From the NCBI GenBank assembly GCA_013397075.1, contig VWZS01010096.1:1224268-1288267 (forward strand): a stretch of DNA of 64,000 nt, given 5' to 3'. Shown in pieces: positions 1 to 13,944 of the stretch. Position 1 is the first letter of the stretch; every line of letters starts with the position of its first letter. Both the position numbers and the translations under genes were made by a program. The DNA comes from Rhabdornis inornatus. Its lineage: Eukaryota > Chordata > Aves > Passeriformes > Rhabdornithidae. The notes under the pieces are model-generated. The model was not told where the DNA came from. It was given only the letters and a program-made list of their open reading frames with translations, and ran no database searches.

Positions 1-1784
1 AAGCATGAAGCTGACCAGTTTGTTCAGCAGTTCAGAAAACAAACCAATTAACAAACTTCTATCAACCAATGCCAATTCCTTAAGGGTTCCTTCAGTACTG
101 TCAGTGCCATGAGTTAACAATGTACCAAAAGAAGGCACAATGGGAATTGGAAGCACAGGGTCCGGTTCTGTTGTGCTTCTACAAATTCCCAGTGACACCA
201 GACACACTGCAGAGAAGCAGGACCCTTTAAGGCTACCTTTAAATCCATTATTTTCCTCCACAGATCTTTAAAACATCTAAGTCGATTTATAATGAAGAGC
301 TATTTTAACAGAAAACGCTTTTCTGGGTTTATCTTTCCATGATGTTTTCTGTGACTGTAACAATGTTAGTTGTGGATAAGATGTTGTTATCACAAGTGTG
401 GTAGAATAGGGAATTGCAGAATTTCTGCAAAGCTCCTTCTGGAACGATATTCAGGTGAGTGAGGAGGCTGTGGGTGCCCAGGGCTGCTGGCTGACTGCAA
501 GTCAAGCTCATAGCACCCATGCCCAGGCTCACAGCAGTGCCATCCTCAGGTTCCCTGTGGCAGAGGGACACAACAAAAACAGGAGCCTGAAACCTGTCCT
601 GAACTCCTTCATACACCCCAAGCTAAACCAGCACGGGCTTTTGGGGTGAGGTGTAATAACGCCCTGAGCCACGTGGTGGCAATGGGCCTCTATCCCTGCA
701 GGCTGAGCTCTTCCAGCCACTTCCAGCTCAGTAATCCTTATTCAAAGAACTTCTAAATGTATTTAAACTGATAAAGAGAGCAGAGAAAATATGGTTTCAA
801 TCACATTCTCAACAAATCAGTTTTTAATTTTTTTTTTTAATAAACGTGTAAGTAATTAGGTAAAGATCCCTGGAGTTTAAACTTTGAGGAGTATCAGTTA
901 TTTCCAAATGGTTCAGACATATGTTAGTGTCCTGAAGAAAACTGGAAGAGATGGATCAGCTGATAACTGCTTTGGACAGTCAAGAAAAAAAACCAAAACA
1001 AAACAGAAAATCACATTAAAACACCTTGATCAAATCACTACTCTCTCCTATCTAAATATTTCCCTTAAGTAAATGAAGTCTTGACTATGCTTGAAAAAAA
1101 CTGCCTTCATTTTTCCACGTTGGTGCTCTTGAAGCATACCAGCTTTGCCTGTTGGATTGTTTGCACTGGCAGCCTGCAGCACAGAGCCTGTGGGAGCTCA
1201 AGGGAAGGGTCCTGAGCCCAGGAGGTGACAGAGGGACAGGACAACCACAGAGCCAGCACACGCCTGGAGAGCAGAGCCTGGCTCACTCCAGAGGCTGCCA
1301 GGCCAAGGGCACAACCCACCGAGGTGAAGACGGATTCAAAAACAAGTCCTGATGAATCCTTGTCCCTTCTGCCAAGAACAGCAGAAGGGGAGAGCCAGCA
1401 GAGATGGCAGTTCTGCGGTTGTAAACACTTGTCGGATAATGACTGGCCTGAGATCATGATCTGTGCCATGTGTGCTCAGATTTATACCAGCAATCAACCT
1501 AAAGGCTTGCTCCTATGAAAAAAAAAAGTGTTGTTGGCTTTATGCTACAGCATCTACCAGGAAACTCAGTGCCCAGCAGAGCAAGCACCAAGCCTAAATT
1601 AGGATCACATAATTATCCATTGGGGCAACAATACTCATGCCCGAGTTAGTATTTTTCCTCCCAGTGCTCACTGCTATGTGACTGGGCAGCCAGAAGTGCA
1701 TGCAGCCCTCAGCTGTGGAGTGGATGTGGATCACAGAGCACCACAGCAGCCTCAGATACTGAACTCAGGCTGCTGCCTCCATCT

Positions 1785-1845
1785 GCGTCACCGCAGCAGC
1801 TCTGTCTCACGATCACGCGTGCGCACAGCGGCGCTCGCTGCCCTG
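1785..1845. promoter_or_regulatory. CpG-dense patch
   Basis: About nine or ten CpG dinucleotides fall within some 60 bases, around cacgcgtgcgcacagcggcg, in otherwise CpG-poor sequence. The gcgtgcgc core is one mismatch from an NRF-1 site. It could be a small enhancer or alternative promoter element; no transcript evidence is visible. Confidence 0.3.
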
Positions 1846-3298
1846 GCACAGCACAACTGTGCTCTTGTGCAAAGCTCAGCCCCACGCCTGGGGCTCATGG
1901 AGTTAAACAGTGAACAGCCCAGCTAATTACTATGTACTGCTAACCTCAGTTGCTGGTTCATTTTGAGACCCTTTAAAATATGAACTGTGTATTTTACCCC
2001 TATGCACTCTCTTAATGATTTGTTTTTTTTAGACTGAAATCACTTCCAGCCATCAGTTATACTCGAGGTCTCTACACATGCACTTCTCCAAGCACAAATA
2101 TTTCTTTTTCCTATTGGTCTGCCAGCCCCTGTCAGAGCAAATTTCACTTTAAACTAAATGCTGTGATACTTAAAACCTCTTGGATTACTCAGGCTGCTAG
2201 TGTGATCTATGACCTTCCCCAAATGACAGCTGAACTTTCCAATTTGCTTGTACTGCTAGGGAACTGAGGAACACATGCCGAAGAGGAAAATGTTCCTGAT
2301 GTGCATGAGTGAGGAGAGATTTCTTAACAGCCCTGCTTATTGATGTTTGCTCTGATTCAGAGCATCCAAATTAATATACCCATGTAGGATCTTAGGTACC
2401 CTGGCAAAATTCAAGATGTGAAGATCAGTTGTGTCCTCTCTCCCAACAAGAAATGGCAGCCAGCATCCTGCTCATCCACAAAATCCTTCTGAACTTCATT
2501 GGCTTCGTGGGATGTGTGGAAGGCTCAGCAGGCTCCCACAGGGAGCACTCCATGGGCAATCCTCTGCTGGAGTTCCCCTCCAGGTGTCTGTGCTGCTCCC
2601 CAGGGTATCAGGAGAGGCTGGTGAGCCTGGGCTGGGCAATTAACACCTGGGTAATTAACACCTGGGTGCAGAGTGACCCCAGAGCTCCCCTGATGCTGCA
2701 CACCCCTGCCCTGTCCACACCAGTGCTCACACTGGGACCAGGGGCTCTCAAACCACAGCCTAATTCCCAGGTACTAATTCCTCCAGCATAAGCAGGGCCT
2801 CAGAAAGGCAAGTGCAGCATCACTGGGGAGATTCTTGGTCAAAAGTAAACACCTGAAATCCAACTGAAAGCCTCCCAGCAGGATCCATGGATCTTGGAGA
2901 GATCCCAGCAGGAAGCACTGCCTGGGAAACAGGTCTGAAGTAGTTTGGCACACGTTGCACCAGAGTCTCTGTAAGACACTGTCACTGCCTGTGTAGGTGA
3001 CAGTGGCCCTGAAAGCCTTTGAGGGTGAAATATCAGTTTAGGAGCTCATACTTTAGGGCCAAAGTTTCATTAGTTTCTGCCCAAAATTAAAGCACCCCAG
3101 AATCACTGCCCTCTGAAAATGAACTGCAAATTGAACACATAGAGTGCTTCCACCAGAGCCAAGATTTCATCTCTAATTCTTTTCATTCTAAACTTTTTCT
3201 AAAACCTTGTCAATCCTCCTTCATTACTCTGCATCAACAAGCCCTCATGCCTCAGAGGCTCTCAGCTATCCAGTGGGGATGCAAGATTTATAAGCTTA

Positions 3299-3325
3299 TT
3301 AAAAATAAAATTATTTTATTTTTAA
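3299..3325. repeat. AT-only inverted repeat, 12 bp stem
   Basis: ttaaaaataaaa and ttttatttttaa flank a 3-base loop (tta). Low-complexity sequence makes chance formation likely. Confidence 0.6.
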
Positions 3326-6300
3326 AAAATCTATAGATTTCTAACTGTGTGTATCCTCTGACCTTGGTAAGACCAACCAAACACTACAACTCTCAACCCA
3401 TCAGCAACCCTACCAAGTCCTAATGAAGGACTCACACGCAAAGTTCTCCACATGCTCCAGTGAGCTGCTAGGAGGGTTTGCATGCAGATATAAACAGGCA
3501 GCCTCTGTTGACACGTGGCACCTCTGATCACACCTGCAGCTTTCCAAAACTCCTCCTGAGGATCAGAGAAAGGACTTAGAACCAGAGGGGTTCTGAGCAT
3601 CTTTAGAAGCCTGGCATCAGTCCAGTTCATAGCAGTCCCATTGTTTTCTGTGTACCTTCTCCCTCTATACACTGGCTATTATTGTTTCTAAAAATCAGTC
3701 TTCACTCCCAAGCCATCCCCACCTCAGCCCAGGCAGGTGTTCAGAATTTCAGCTGCACATCACGTAGAAGTCCTAACTTTTCTGTTCCATGAATCTACTC
3801 ATGTGTGACAGTACAGTTCCCATCCTGTATTCCCTTATAAATTCTCATGCCACAATCCCCTGTATTCCACAATGCTGGATCACATTCCTGTTGCTAACAG
3901 ACAAAACAGATCATGTTCAGATGAACATTGAAGGCTGTACTTTCCCCTCAGGAGGTGCCAGAGCCACAGGAGTGAGTGGCACACCAGTCTCTAATCTCAA
4001 GACAAGCACAGCATTATAACCTGTACAAATGAGATGCAGCTCACTGATTAGAACACTTGCCAGCAAGAAACACACAGGTTTGCCAGCAGCAAAGGCTGTA
4101 TTTTTGCCCTCATCTCGGTGTTTCTGTTTGTTCCTGAGGTGTTGATGAGTGCTGCTCTGACACAAGGACTGCAGTGCAGGGCAGTATAGCTACACAGGGG
4201 ATGCTCAGCCCTGCCAGCCCAATTAGCAGACTGGTTGGTGAATGCTGCACTCCCTCCCTTCCTCCCTCCCTGCGTTTCCTCTGCACAGAAACCAGGCATG
4301 GAAAGGCAGGGGGAGCTGGGGCCATCCAGGCCCTGACCCATTGCACAAGCAGGGATTAAGGCACAGTGTGCATCCAAGCACAGCAGGTGGGAAATGATTT
4401 TGAATTCCACAGAACACACACACAGACCTCCAGCTTCTAAAGCTGTGTGCAGGTAGGACACATTTTGCTAATCCTCTGCAGGTACCAAGGAGCCATCACA
4501 CTGGAACCAAGGCTCAGAACCTCTGTGGCCTTTCTGCTGATATTCCCTGGCAGCTGGACCCCATTTTCCCAACACCAGCCATGGCAGGGTAAAGGGCATC
4601 AGAAAGGGGCACAGGACTGTTCCTTCTGCCCTTGCTTTAAGTCCAGGGATTTAGATGATGATCCCATTTCCTCCTATAAACCAGTTACCTTTGGTTTGCC
4701 TTCACTGGCCATAAATTTCTGTCCTTTAGAGCAAGAGCACAAACCATGGGTTATGGAGAAACTGCATACAACTGAGAAGCCTTAGGAAAAAACAATGTTT
4801 CTTAACAATGTCTTGTAACTGTAGATTCTCCCACTACGTTAAACTATAAACCACAAGTCTCCTAAACTCTGCCTCTCATGACCCCAAGTTTTTCTCCCCT
4901 ATCCGTGAAGCTTTTTTTTCATTCTTTCTATTCCTCAAGCTCAAGTGGGAGGAGAGTTTTGTGGCAGTGTCTGTGCCCACTGCATCAATCACCCAAGTCC
5001 ATTTCTACATTAGCATTAAATGTTAATGTCCCTTAAATAGTAATATTGTATCTGCTCACAAGACAGAAAATATCCAAATGAACCTGTGCAATAATACTTT
5101 AGCTCCCTCGGGCATCATAATACAGCTTTTATGGATATGATCATGTCTCTCCTTCCATGTGATCCAGCTTTCTTCAGTGTACTTAATGACTTGAAGTTTC
5201 CAATTGCTTCTGGACTTGTTGCCCAGTTGTATCTCAGCACAATACTGCTGTTTCTCCCATTTAATTACAAACAAATGGAAAGCTGACAATGGTGGAGAAA
5301 TGAGCACTGTGTCTTCTGTGTCAGGCTCCAGCTATGCACCAAGCAATAACCACGCCGCCAAAATTCACTGGGGGAAGGCAGCATTTAAAAAAAAAAAAAA
5401 AAATTCCCAACTGAATAGTAAGAAAGCAGTGAACCAAAAACAAATGACCTTGCTTAGCCAAATTCAATGCAAAGCCTTGCTTGAAAGCTGTAGCTCCTGC
5501 CATCCCTGCTCTGCAAACACAGCCTGAGATTTGGCCTCAGTTTCTTGCTCTGTCAGTTACCTGCTGTGTGATCCTGGACAAGTTGCTCCTTTTCTCCATG
5601 ACCTCAGTTTCCCACTGGAGTATTGGAAGAGAAAACACCCCAGACATTAAAGACAGCCAAATGACAAACTACAGTAATGAGAAAACTCAAATTAGACTGA
5701 CATAGACAGAAAAGGTTTTTGCTTATTCTGTAAAACCCTTTAGGAAAAAAAAAGTTTATTTCTGCTCTGCTAGAAAAGCAACCAATCCCCAACAGAGCCA
5801 GGGGGCAAAACAGCAGCTCCAAGGCTGCAGTTGTTTCATGCAGCCACGCTGTTCCTTTGAAGGGCATTGGGAGAGCTCCTGCAGCAGTCCTGCAGTCAGG
5901 CTCACAGCTCTGCCACACCAACAGGGAGTTTCTCAGCCATTCTCTACAGGATTTCTTAAAAGGTCAAGTGCACAGACAGAACTGGAACAGAAATCAAGAG
6001 CTCTGGATTTCCATTATAAGCATGACAGAAACATCTCCTGTGCTCTTGGCTCAACAACTGTCCAAACCCACTGATTAGATACATCCATTTCTTAAGAATT
6101 AATTAAGAACTAAAACAAATAAAAAAAGCCCTGAGGAACAGGCCATAAAAAGCAAGATGTCCTTTTCCCCCCTCTCTCCTTGCACAGTCCCAAGTGTATG
6201 TGTCAGCTCCATAAACTGAAGACTACATTGCCTAAATCTGACCTAGGGATAGGCCTGGCTTGGGAAGCTTTCACGCCTCTCTTTAATTGTCTCCAGCAAG

Positions 6301-8961
6301 CTCAGTCTTAGGCTGGGTACAGAAAGCTTCAGGCAACTGCCTGAGCAAAATAAGATGCTGAAGTTTCACAGAGATGACTGGTGTCACTGACCAGATCAGG
6401 ATCTGCTGCAACTCCCATTTCCACACAGAAGTGTTCCTTGCTTCCTGTGCTAGAGCAGGCCACTGAAAATGTACTCAGAGATGAGCAGCTGAAGCAAAAA
6501 TGCAGCTTTTTGGTGGAGAATTTTCCCTTTAAATGTTTATATAAACTCCTCAAGCCCAAGCACAACCATTCAGTTCTGTCCTCCAACACAAATGGGGACA
6601 GGAGTTCCCTGCTGTGCACCAAAGCCCGGAGGAGCCAAGGCCACAGGGCACTGGTGACACGGTGCTGTCTGCAGGGCAGCCCGGTGTGGATGAGAATCCA
6701 GATGCTGGAGGGAAGGAGGGAGGAAGGGAGAACCAAGAAATCTGTTCTACTCTGACTTCCAGCTGCAGCCAATAAAAGCTTTCAAAGCCTTTTCTGAAAG
6801 TTAACATTGCTGGGGGACTTGCAGTGCTCGCTCAAGCACACACAGCAAATGGAGCTGCACTCTTATGACTGATGAAGAAACTTGAAATCTTTTTTACCAC
6901 CACAGATGATTGTCCTGATTTCAAACACTTTTATATATCAGCACAGGGAGCTAGTGAAATCTTGTCAATCCCAAATCAGCAATGGTTTTACTGAAAATCA
7001 AGAAGAAAATAAATTTCCATGTCTCTTACCCACTTTTTTTTTTCTTAGGAATAACACTGGATATATCAGGAAACAAGAGAGATACAAATACAGACAAGGA
7101 GATACAAATACAGATCAGGAATGTGTTCTTGGAGACCTATATCTTTGAGTAGCACTATTATATAAAAAACTCAACTAAAACAAATGAAAAATCAAATGTT
7201 TCCAGACCAAAAAGGTTGATCAGGGAGTATTGGACAAAATAAAGTTTAAAAAGCTCAAAACCCCAAAGGCAAATAAACTCTGTAAGCCAATTTATTTTTT
7301 TTTTTTTTTAAATCTCAGAGTTAAAAAACGATAATCTTAGTTTTCCAGAGTGAAAAGGGTGGGTCAGTCTTTGGAAATGGATGGCTGAGGCTGATAAACA
7401 CAGAATCAGAATAAAATTTCAGAATCAAAACAATTTGAAGTATTTGGCAAAGAAATTAATTTGATGTATTAATTTTTATGCTAGAGACTGGTTCAGAGCA
7501 CATGTTCAGTTCAGATAATAACCACAAGAAATATCCCACTGATATATGGGCCTTTTTAAAACCCCTCATTTTAAGTTTAATTTTGAATCCTGTGAGCATG
7601 CTTAAACCCAGCACACAAAACACCCCTCACTTTATTACAGTTTTAAATCTTTCTTCCAGATCTGGCCTTGCAACCACTTGTCTTGATAAAATAGGTCACT
7701 TGAAAAAGGAAAGCTCAATAAAATGAATTACAAAACCAACAAGATTAAACTGATTGTGCTGCTTTTGTACAGTGCAGCCAAATTCTGCAAATATGCTGCT
7801 GGCTGTGGTTTGGCATTTAACAGCATGTGATCAGTGAGAAGGAGGAAATTTTATTCTCATTAACTGTTGCAGATTTACTGCAGTGAAAAAGGGCTATGTA
7901 ACCTGAGAAGTGACAGAATGGAAAGATCAAAGCAGCAGTCTGGAAACTAAATAAACCTTCTGGCTACTTCCTGCAAGGAAAATTCACTCTGGCAATGTAA
8001 AACAGAGTCCAGTTAAAAACTACTCTCAGTTTTATGAGCTGTCACAGCAGCTTGAGTGGTTTGGACCAGTCAAGTTTAGAACATTATATTTCCTTGTTTT
8101 TGTCTCAGATACTTCTGTAAGCAGTTTTATAGTTTCTTTTTATTTTTTTTATTTTTAAAGAGAAAAATAAAATTCTTTTCTTTTGGTTGAAATCGAGAAG
8201 GTCACAGCTAAACTCATTAAAAACAAGCAGGTCTTCATTTGCACATTCCATTCCCCTTTACTACATTTTAATATTTTACTTTGAGATTTATAAGCAATGT
8301 ACATTTGCTTTAATAACTCTTCCGCATTCTGTTCACTTATTGTTTAATATAAGTGCAAATCAGTTTACAGAGCCCAGATGCCTTGTAACCAGGGAGCCAG
8401 TCTATTCCTAGTAGCACATCTGGAGGGACTGAGCAGCAGACAGAACGTGGGAATTAATTAATGTTACATTTCAGAACAGACAGACCCAGGTTTGGGGGAT
8501 TTTTTGGTAAGACATTCCAAAGTACTTGAGCTCACTGCTCCAGCATTTGGATATTCTTTTAAAATTCTTAATAGCCACCTAAACCATGATGGTTAAATGA
8601 GGCCAACTGCAGGTGGAATATAATAAAATAAAAAGCAACTAAAAATGTATAAGAAGTGACTGCAATTGAAAGAGGCCCAAGAATCCTGTATTCCAAAAGA
8701 GCTGAAGTGCATTAAAACTTCAATACTTATTCTCTTCCCAAATGGCATCTGCAACTTGCTGAAAAAACTGTGCTATTTTAACTGTGTTAAAATATTCCCC
8801 AGCAAGCTATTTCATCTGTCCCATAGTGCTGCAATTGTTGGGAGCAATTAAACCCCTCTTACAGTAAATGAAATGAGGGCAACCTGATCCTTCCCAGCTC
8901 CAGACCACACACCTTGGTGAGGTGGTGTGGTCTGCTCACTGTGGGAGCACTCAGGAGAGCC

Positions 8962-9150
8962 CTGCCCTGCTCCAGCTCTGGCACCTGATCTGGAGGAGTA
9001 ACTTCCCTTCTCCAGCTCCAGCTCTAGCACCTGATCTGGAGGAAAAAATTCCCTTCTCCTGCTCCAGCTCCAGCACCTGACTCTGGAGGAGTAACTTCCC
9101 TTCTCCAGCTCCAGCTCCAGCACCTGACTCTGGAGGAGTAACTTCTCTTT
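8962..9150. repeat. Minisatellite, about 46-47 base unit, about four copies
   Basis: Four consecutive units share tccagctccagc, then cacctgatctggagga, then gtaacttcccttc, with small differences (gatct versus gactct, gagtaac versus aaaaaat). The array lies in the 3'-side intron of KIFAP3. The translated repeat (LELELEKG type) comes from the repeat and is not evidence of a gene. Confidence 0.85.
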
Positions 9151-9656
9151 TCCTCCCTCACCTCTGTTTCCCCACCCACCCTGGCTATCAGCTCTCAAGG
9201 ACTGTGGACATTGGCTGTGTGTGGGGGATACATAGAGAGCTCTTTGGGAGCTTCTCCTGATCCTGAGAACACAGTGACAACAAATAAACACCCAAGCACA
9301 TTCAAAAGTTCTTGTATATCAAATATTGGATATGAATAATATTGTCCTTCTATGGATAGTCCTCAATTACAGCCCTAATCCTTCAGTGGTGCAAAAGTTC
9401 TCCAAACTCTGAGAAAATCTCATTGATGAATATGGGCCACAAGGCAAAATCTTCATCCTCTGGAATAATCAGACCCCTGCCTTCAAAAATGCTCCGGTAA
9501 CTGGCTACAGCATAACAGCAGAAATTGGTCAGACACTTATTAGTGACTCCTAAACTGGATTATATGATCAGGTTGCAGTATTTCTAGAAACAAGGCTTTG
9601 AGAAGATAGTATGAAAAAATAATGAAGTAACAGGTAGCAGGAATATGACCACTACT

Positions 9657-9657
<1 letters not shown>

Positions 9658-9705
<48 letters not shown>
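9658..9705. repeat. Poly(A) run of 48
   Basis: An uninterrupted run of 48 A. No AATAAA signal sits immediately upstream and no target-site duplication is obvious, so a retrocopy tail is not shown. The length may be affected by sequencing error. Confidence 0.9.
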
Positions 9706-9707
<2 letters not shown>

Positions 9708-10732
9708 AAGGCCAGAGAGCTCTAGTTTAGTACTGATGCAGAAACAAATTACTGTAAGAAACAAAGAAATTCAAGATCACATTCAAAAGCTCTTAGCAAT
9801 GAAGCCTTCCTTCCTGTTCTGGAAGCACCACTGCCACATTTCAGTACTGAAGGAGAATAACTACACAGTGAATTTTGGGTAATTTTAAGCCATGATCCAG
9901 GCAGAACCTGAAGCAGTCAAGCGAAGCCTTTCAATAAGCTTGTTCCAGACTGTTCCAAAACCCTCCAAAAGGCAGCAGTTCCCACTTCCTTCTCACAACC
10001 TTTTAGATGCAGAAGCTCAGTTCCAGGGGTATGTAGCATCTGGATAGGCACTGAGGAACAAAACTTCTCTGCCACTTCCTTTAGTGTCTATAAAACTAAA
10101 CATGTAGGCACAGTTAGGACAACACAGTGAGCTAAAAAGGTGACTCTGCTGCCACTAACAAGACTTTTGTGGGATTTAAAAAAAACAACCAAACATGAAC
10201 CAACCAAAATAAACTCCCTTATTTGTGTCCAGGAACTTGATTGGTTCTGGGCTTTTCTTTAAGGCCTTTTCAAATTCGTTTCAGTGGGATTTACAATTTG
10301 CTAATACTGATGTGTGATAAACTAATAAAACCTGCCTGCAAGGTTATAGGCCCAATTTACTAATAAAACCTAATTCAATTCTCCTGGGAAATGCAAATTA
10401 AATAGTGTCCAAATGGCAGAAGCTGAGTACAACTCTGCTGAACATATTGCAAAGGCAACTAAGTTGGGTTTTGATTTTAAAATAAGGTTTAATTATGAAA
10501 ATGAAGAAGTACTGCACAGAGCTGTAAGAAATATCACTACAAGAAAATGGTTCAAAGTAGAATCATCTTGTAATAGTAATTTATACTCTTCTAGGTTTTC
10601 TCCTCAATAATTAAAAGATTTTATACTCACTATATGTCCACCTCTAAGACAGGGAAGTATTACTGCCTCTGTTCAAATGAGGAGGAAAGAGATGTGGGTA
10701 CTCTCAGCACAGACTCCGCACGAGAACATTTT

Positions 10733-10753
10733 TTGAGACATTTTTTGTCTCAA
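10733..10753. repeat. Small perfect hairpin TTGAGACA / TGTCTCAA
   Basis: An 8 bp perfect stem around five T. Short enough to be chance. Confidence 0.5.
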
Positions 10754-13700
10754 GGAACATGAAACAGTTTGTTCTGCCACTGATCCCTGCTGCTGTCTGC
10801 TAACAGAGTAGATTTTCACCCTCTGAGACAGCCTGCAAGATGGTTCTTACCTCCTGAAAGTCTGGGAAGGGAATGTTGCAACTTTGAAATAAACTGTGCT
10901 GAACTTTACTGAAAGTAGAAGATGGATGAGACACTCTTGGGCAGGGTCACCAAGATCACCAATTCCTTCAGTCCTTTCCTTTAGCAAATCTAATTGAAGA
11001 TGAGGATCTATATGGAATATTGGTCTAAATGTTGAAGTAGGACATAAGTTACAGATACAACCATTTAAAAGCATTTTGATAATCATTCACAAAATGCACA
11101 TTTGCCAGCACCTGCTGCAGTTCCTGCACCTGACCCAGATGGGAGCTGTTCAGCTGGGACTCATGACTCAGAATTCACATCACAGCACAGCAATCAATAG
11201 CAATGAAAGGCTACAGCTCTAGGTTATTCCACCATGAAAACTCCCACCTGATTTTCATCAGGGTTTCCAAGTGCAAAAAGGCCACAGACATGAGCATTCT
11301 TGCCATTTAGTGTGGACTTTTAGCACATGCAGATATCCCGTGTGGTTGCCAAGTCACACTGGGAGTGTTGGAGCACCAGGATCTGTGGCCAGGTACTGTT
11401 TCCATCAAGCCCAGACACAAGAGCCCAGCTGTGCACCCTGGAATATGCCAACAGCAGCCACAGCTTCCCTGGGGCCAGCACAGAGTAGCCTGCTCCAGAC
11501 ACTGAGCTCACAAAACATCCCAATGACCTGGATGGCAAAAACAAGACACGCAGCTACAGCTTTACGCTGTAAATCCAGGCAAGAGGAAAGATATTCCACC
11601 AAGGACAGAGACATGCAGTCACCCCATAAAACTGGCTGTGCTTGACATGCCAAACCTCACTGCTTCCTGGGAAGAAGCCTCAGTCAGATCTCTGTTGGGA
11701 AGAGCTGAGAGTGCACATGCTAGGAACAGCACACACAGAAAGGCCTTGTCTCAGAGAAAATGGGGATTGTGCAATGGCAGCTCTGCTGCATTTTATAACA
11801 AGGTTAAAGGATCCTGCACTGGAGAAAACTTCCTCAGGGAAAAAAAAAATTCTGGCCAGCTCTAGAATTCCTAACTATTAATCTTTTCAAAGCTACAGAC
11901 TGAGAAGATTTGAGAACTCTGTTGAAGATATTAACCAAAAATTGGCTTTTGCACTCAGAGTTTGTACCATTACCTAGTTGTAGCTGGGAAAGAAGGCAAG
12001 AAAAATACTGTGGCTATCTCTATTATAAGGTATTTAGCCATCACTATTATGTTCGTGTCTTAAGAAAGTAATTAGTCTCCAGAAGGTGATTAAAATTTGA
12101 TAAATGACCATAGATTCTGGAAGATGTCTTTCAGCTGGTCTTTATCTCCTGCAGCTCAGACACTAAGCTGTCATCACATCAACCAAAGGTGAGGGATTTT
12201 TGTTTGCCACAATCATAAAACTTTCACTCAATATTAAGCTTTATCAGAACCAGAAACCTTGAATTCAGATTTTAATAACAGATGAAAATTTCAAATCTAT
12301 GCCTAGTGCCCATCTGCTTCTGAAAGACAGTAAGATGATTCAAAGCTGGTAATCTAATCACAAAAGTCTATTCCTAGCCAATGAAAAAAACCTGGATAGA
12401 AGCTGTCAAAACAACCTCCTCAGCCACATCTTTTCTGCTGAATGGAAAACATACTTACAATCTGTCTGCATTCTGCTCCAAACCTTTGAGGAAAACAAGA
12501 GGTGCTGTTTATGGACTTTATCACTGCTTCTGTGGATGTTACATTCTGAAATAATTCCATTTATAGGCCTCATAGGTAACAGTACAACTTCACTAAGAAT
12601 ATAGTTCAGGGATAAGAGCTGTAAATGGAAGCTGCAAAACACACAAGTTAGATCCCCAGAAACACAGCATTTCTCTGGATGGCACTATCAGAAAAATGGC
12701 AGCTGCCCAGGTCTTCACTTTTGTGCTGCTTCTGCTTCATGAGGACAAGCAACAGAAATAGCAATTATCAGGATGTGGACATGTCCAGAACAGCAAGCAT
12801 GCAAGCAAATCTACAAACTGAATTCAGGGCTAGATGCTTCTACAGAGTTTTTCTTTACTTCACAATGCATGATCATGTGAGGTGGCATTCTAAAGTCCTG
12901 AGAGTAACATTACTCCAGGTTTCAAAGGAAAAGTCCAAGACATCTCATGAAGGGAAGGCAGTGTCTTTGAAAAAAAGCCTCTAAGACATTCCACCTAATT
13001 CCCCAGATCAACAGATGTTTTTACTGCCAATGCTGTCACTTCACATTTCCCTTTTGAAAATGACAGGGGAGAACAGCCACAATGTGGTAACCCAGTGAGT
13101 GCAGGTGCCCATCCATAATTCAACTGGTTTTAATTCCTGCTCTGCTTGACTTCTAAGAAGCATTTCCCTACCCCTCCTAAGACTGTGCAGCAGCTTTAGG
13201 TGTGTAGGTCCAGTGTCTCCTGGGACAGGGACTCCACAAGAGATGCTTGTGGTATCCCTGCTGGATTACAGGAGAGTCAACCACTTCAGCAGCTGCACCT
13301 TTGGATACAGTTGCTGCTCCAACTGCCCTGAATTTTCCCCAAAGAAACAGTGTGGAATTGCAATGGCAGAGGGTGCCCTGGATCTCTGCTGGAACAGCAT
13401 CTCCCAGCCAAGAAGTTCACAACGTAACTGGAGTAACTATAGGACACATGGCAGGTGGTATGGGCTGAGTTATCAAACATCCCTTACAGGGAAAATCTTC
13501 AGGACAGTTTGAGTTTCACTGTAGTCCTTGACAGCCTCTCCTCATAGACACATTTCTTTGGCTCCAGAAATCAGGATGGTGATCAGAGCACACTTAAGCC
13601 CTGGTAATGCACTGAGGGCACCAACACCAGCTGAACATGAACTCATTTCTCATTGATGTGCAGTCACTAAAGTGGGACTTTCTGGCTGCCTTTTCAGCCC

Positions 13701-13900
13701 TCCTGGAGGCAAGGGCAAGTCCTGATCCACTCTGAGCACATTGCAAGGACAGGAAATAACCTCAGAGAAATTAAAGAGGTAACATATCCTCATTCTTTCT
13801 CATAGGAATGCAGAAAGGAGAAGAAAGGATTAAATTATTCAAGTCTGAAGAGCAAGAAGTCAGCTCATGGTTGTTAACCTACCTGAAAATTCACAGGTGG

Positions 13901-13944
13901 TCTTAAATGGCAAAGAGACTCTCTCTTAAATGACAAAGAGACTT
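13901..13944. repeat. Direct duplication, 23-base period, two copies
   Basis: tcttaaatggcaaagagact and tcttaaatgacaaagagact are adjacent, differing at one base. A local duplication. Confidence 0.75.

Noticed and set aside
6708..6735. GGA/GGGA-rich stretch considered as a G-quadruplex
   Set aside because: It lacks four well-spaced GGG runs and is a short purine simple repeat.
8848..9291. 147-codon minus-strand frame with repeated LELELEKG
   Set aside because: The repetition comes from the minisatellite at 8962-9150; there is no homology or splice support.
10413..10610. 65-codon frame starting MAEAEYNSAEH, considered as a small protein or pseudogene
   Set aside because: No recognised homology, AT-rich intron context, no neighbouring exons.
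11225..11275. Minus-strand GNPDEN reading, tested as the missing KAP3 C-terminal PDE motif
   Set aside because: Surrounding residues do not fit the tyrosine-rich KAP3 tail and no supporting acceptor in phase was seen.
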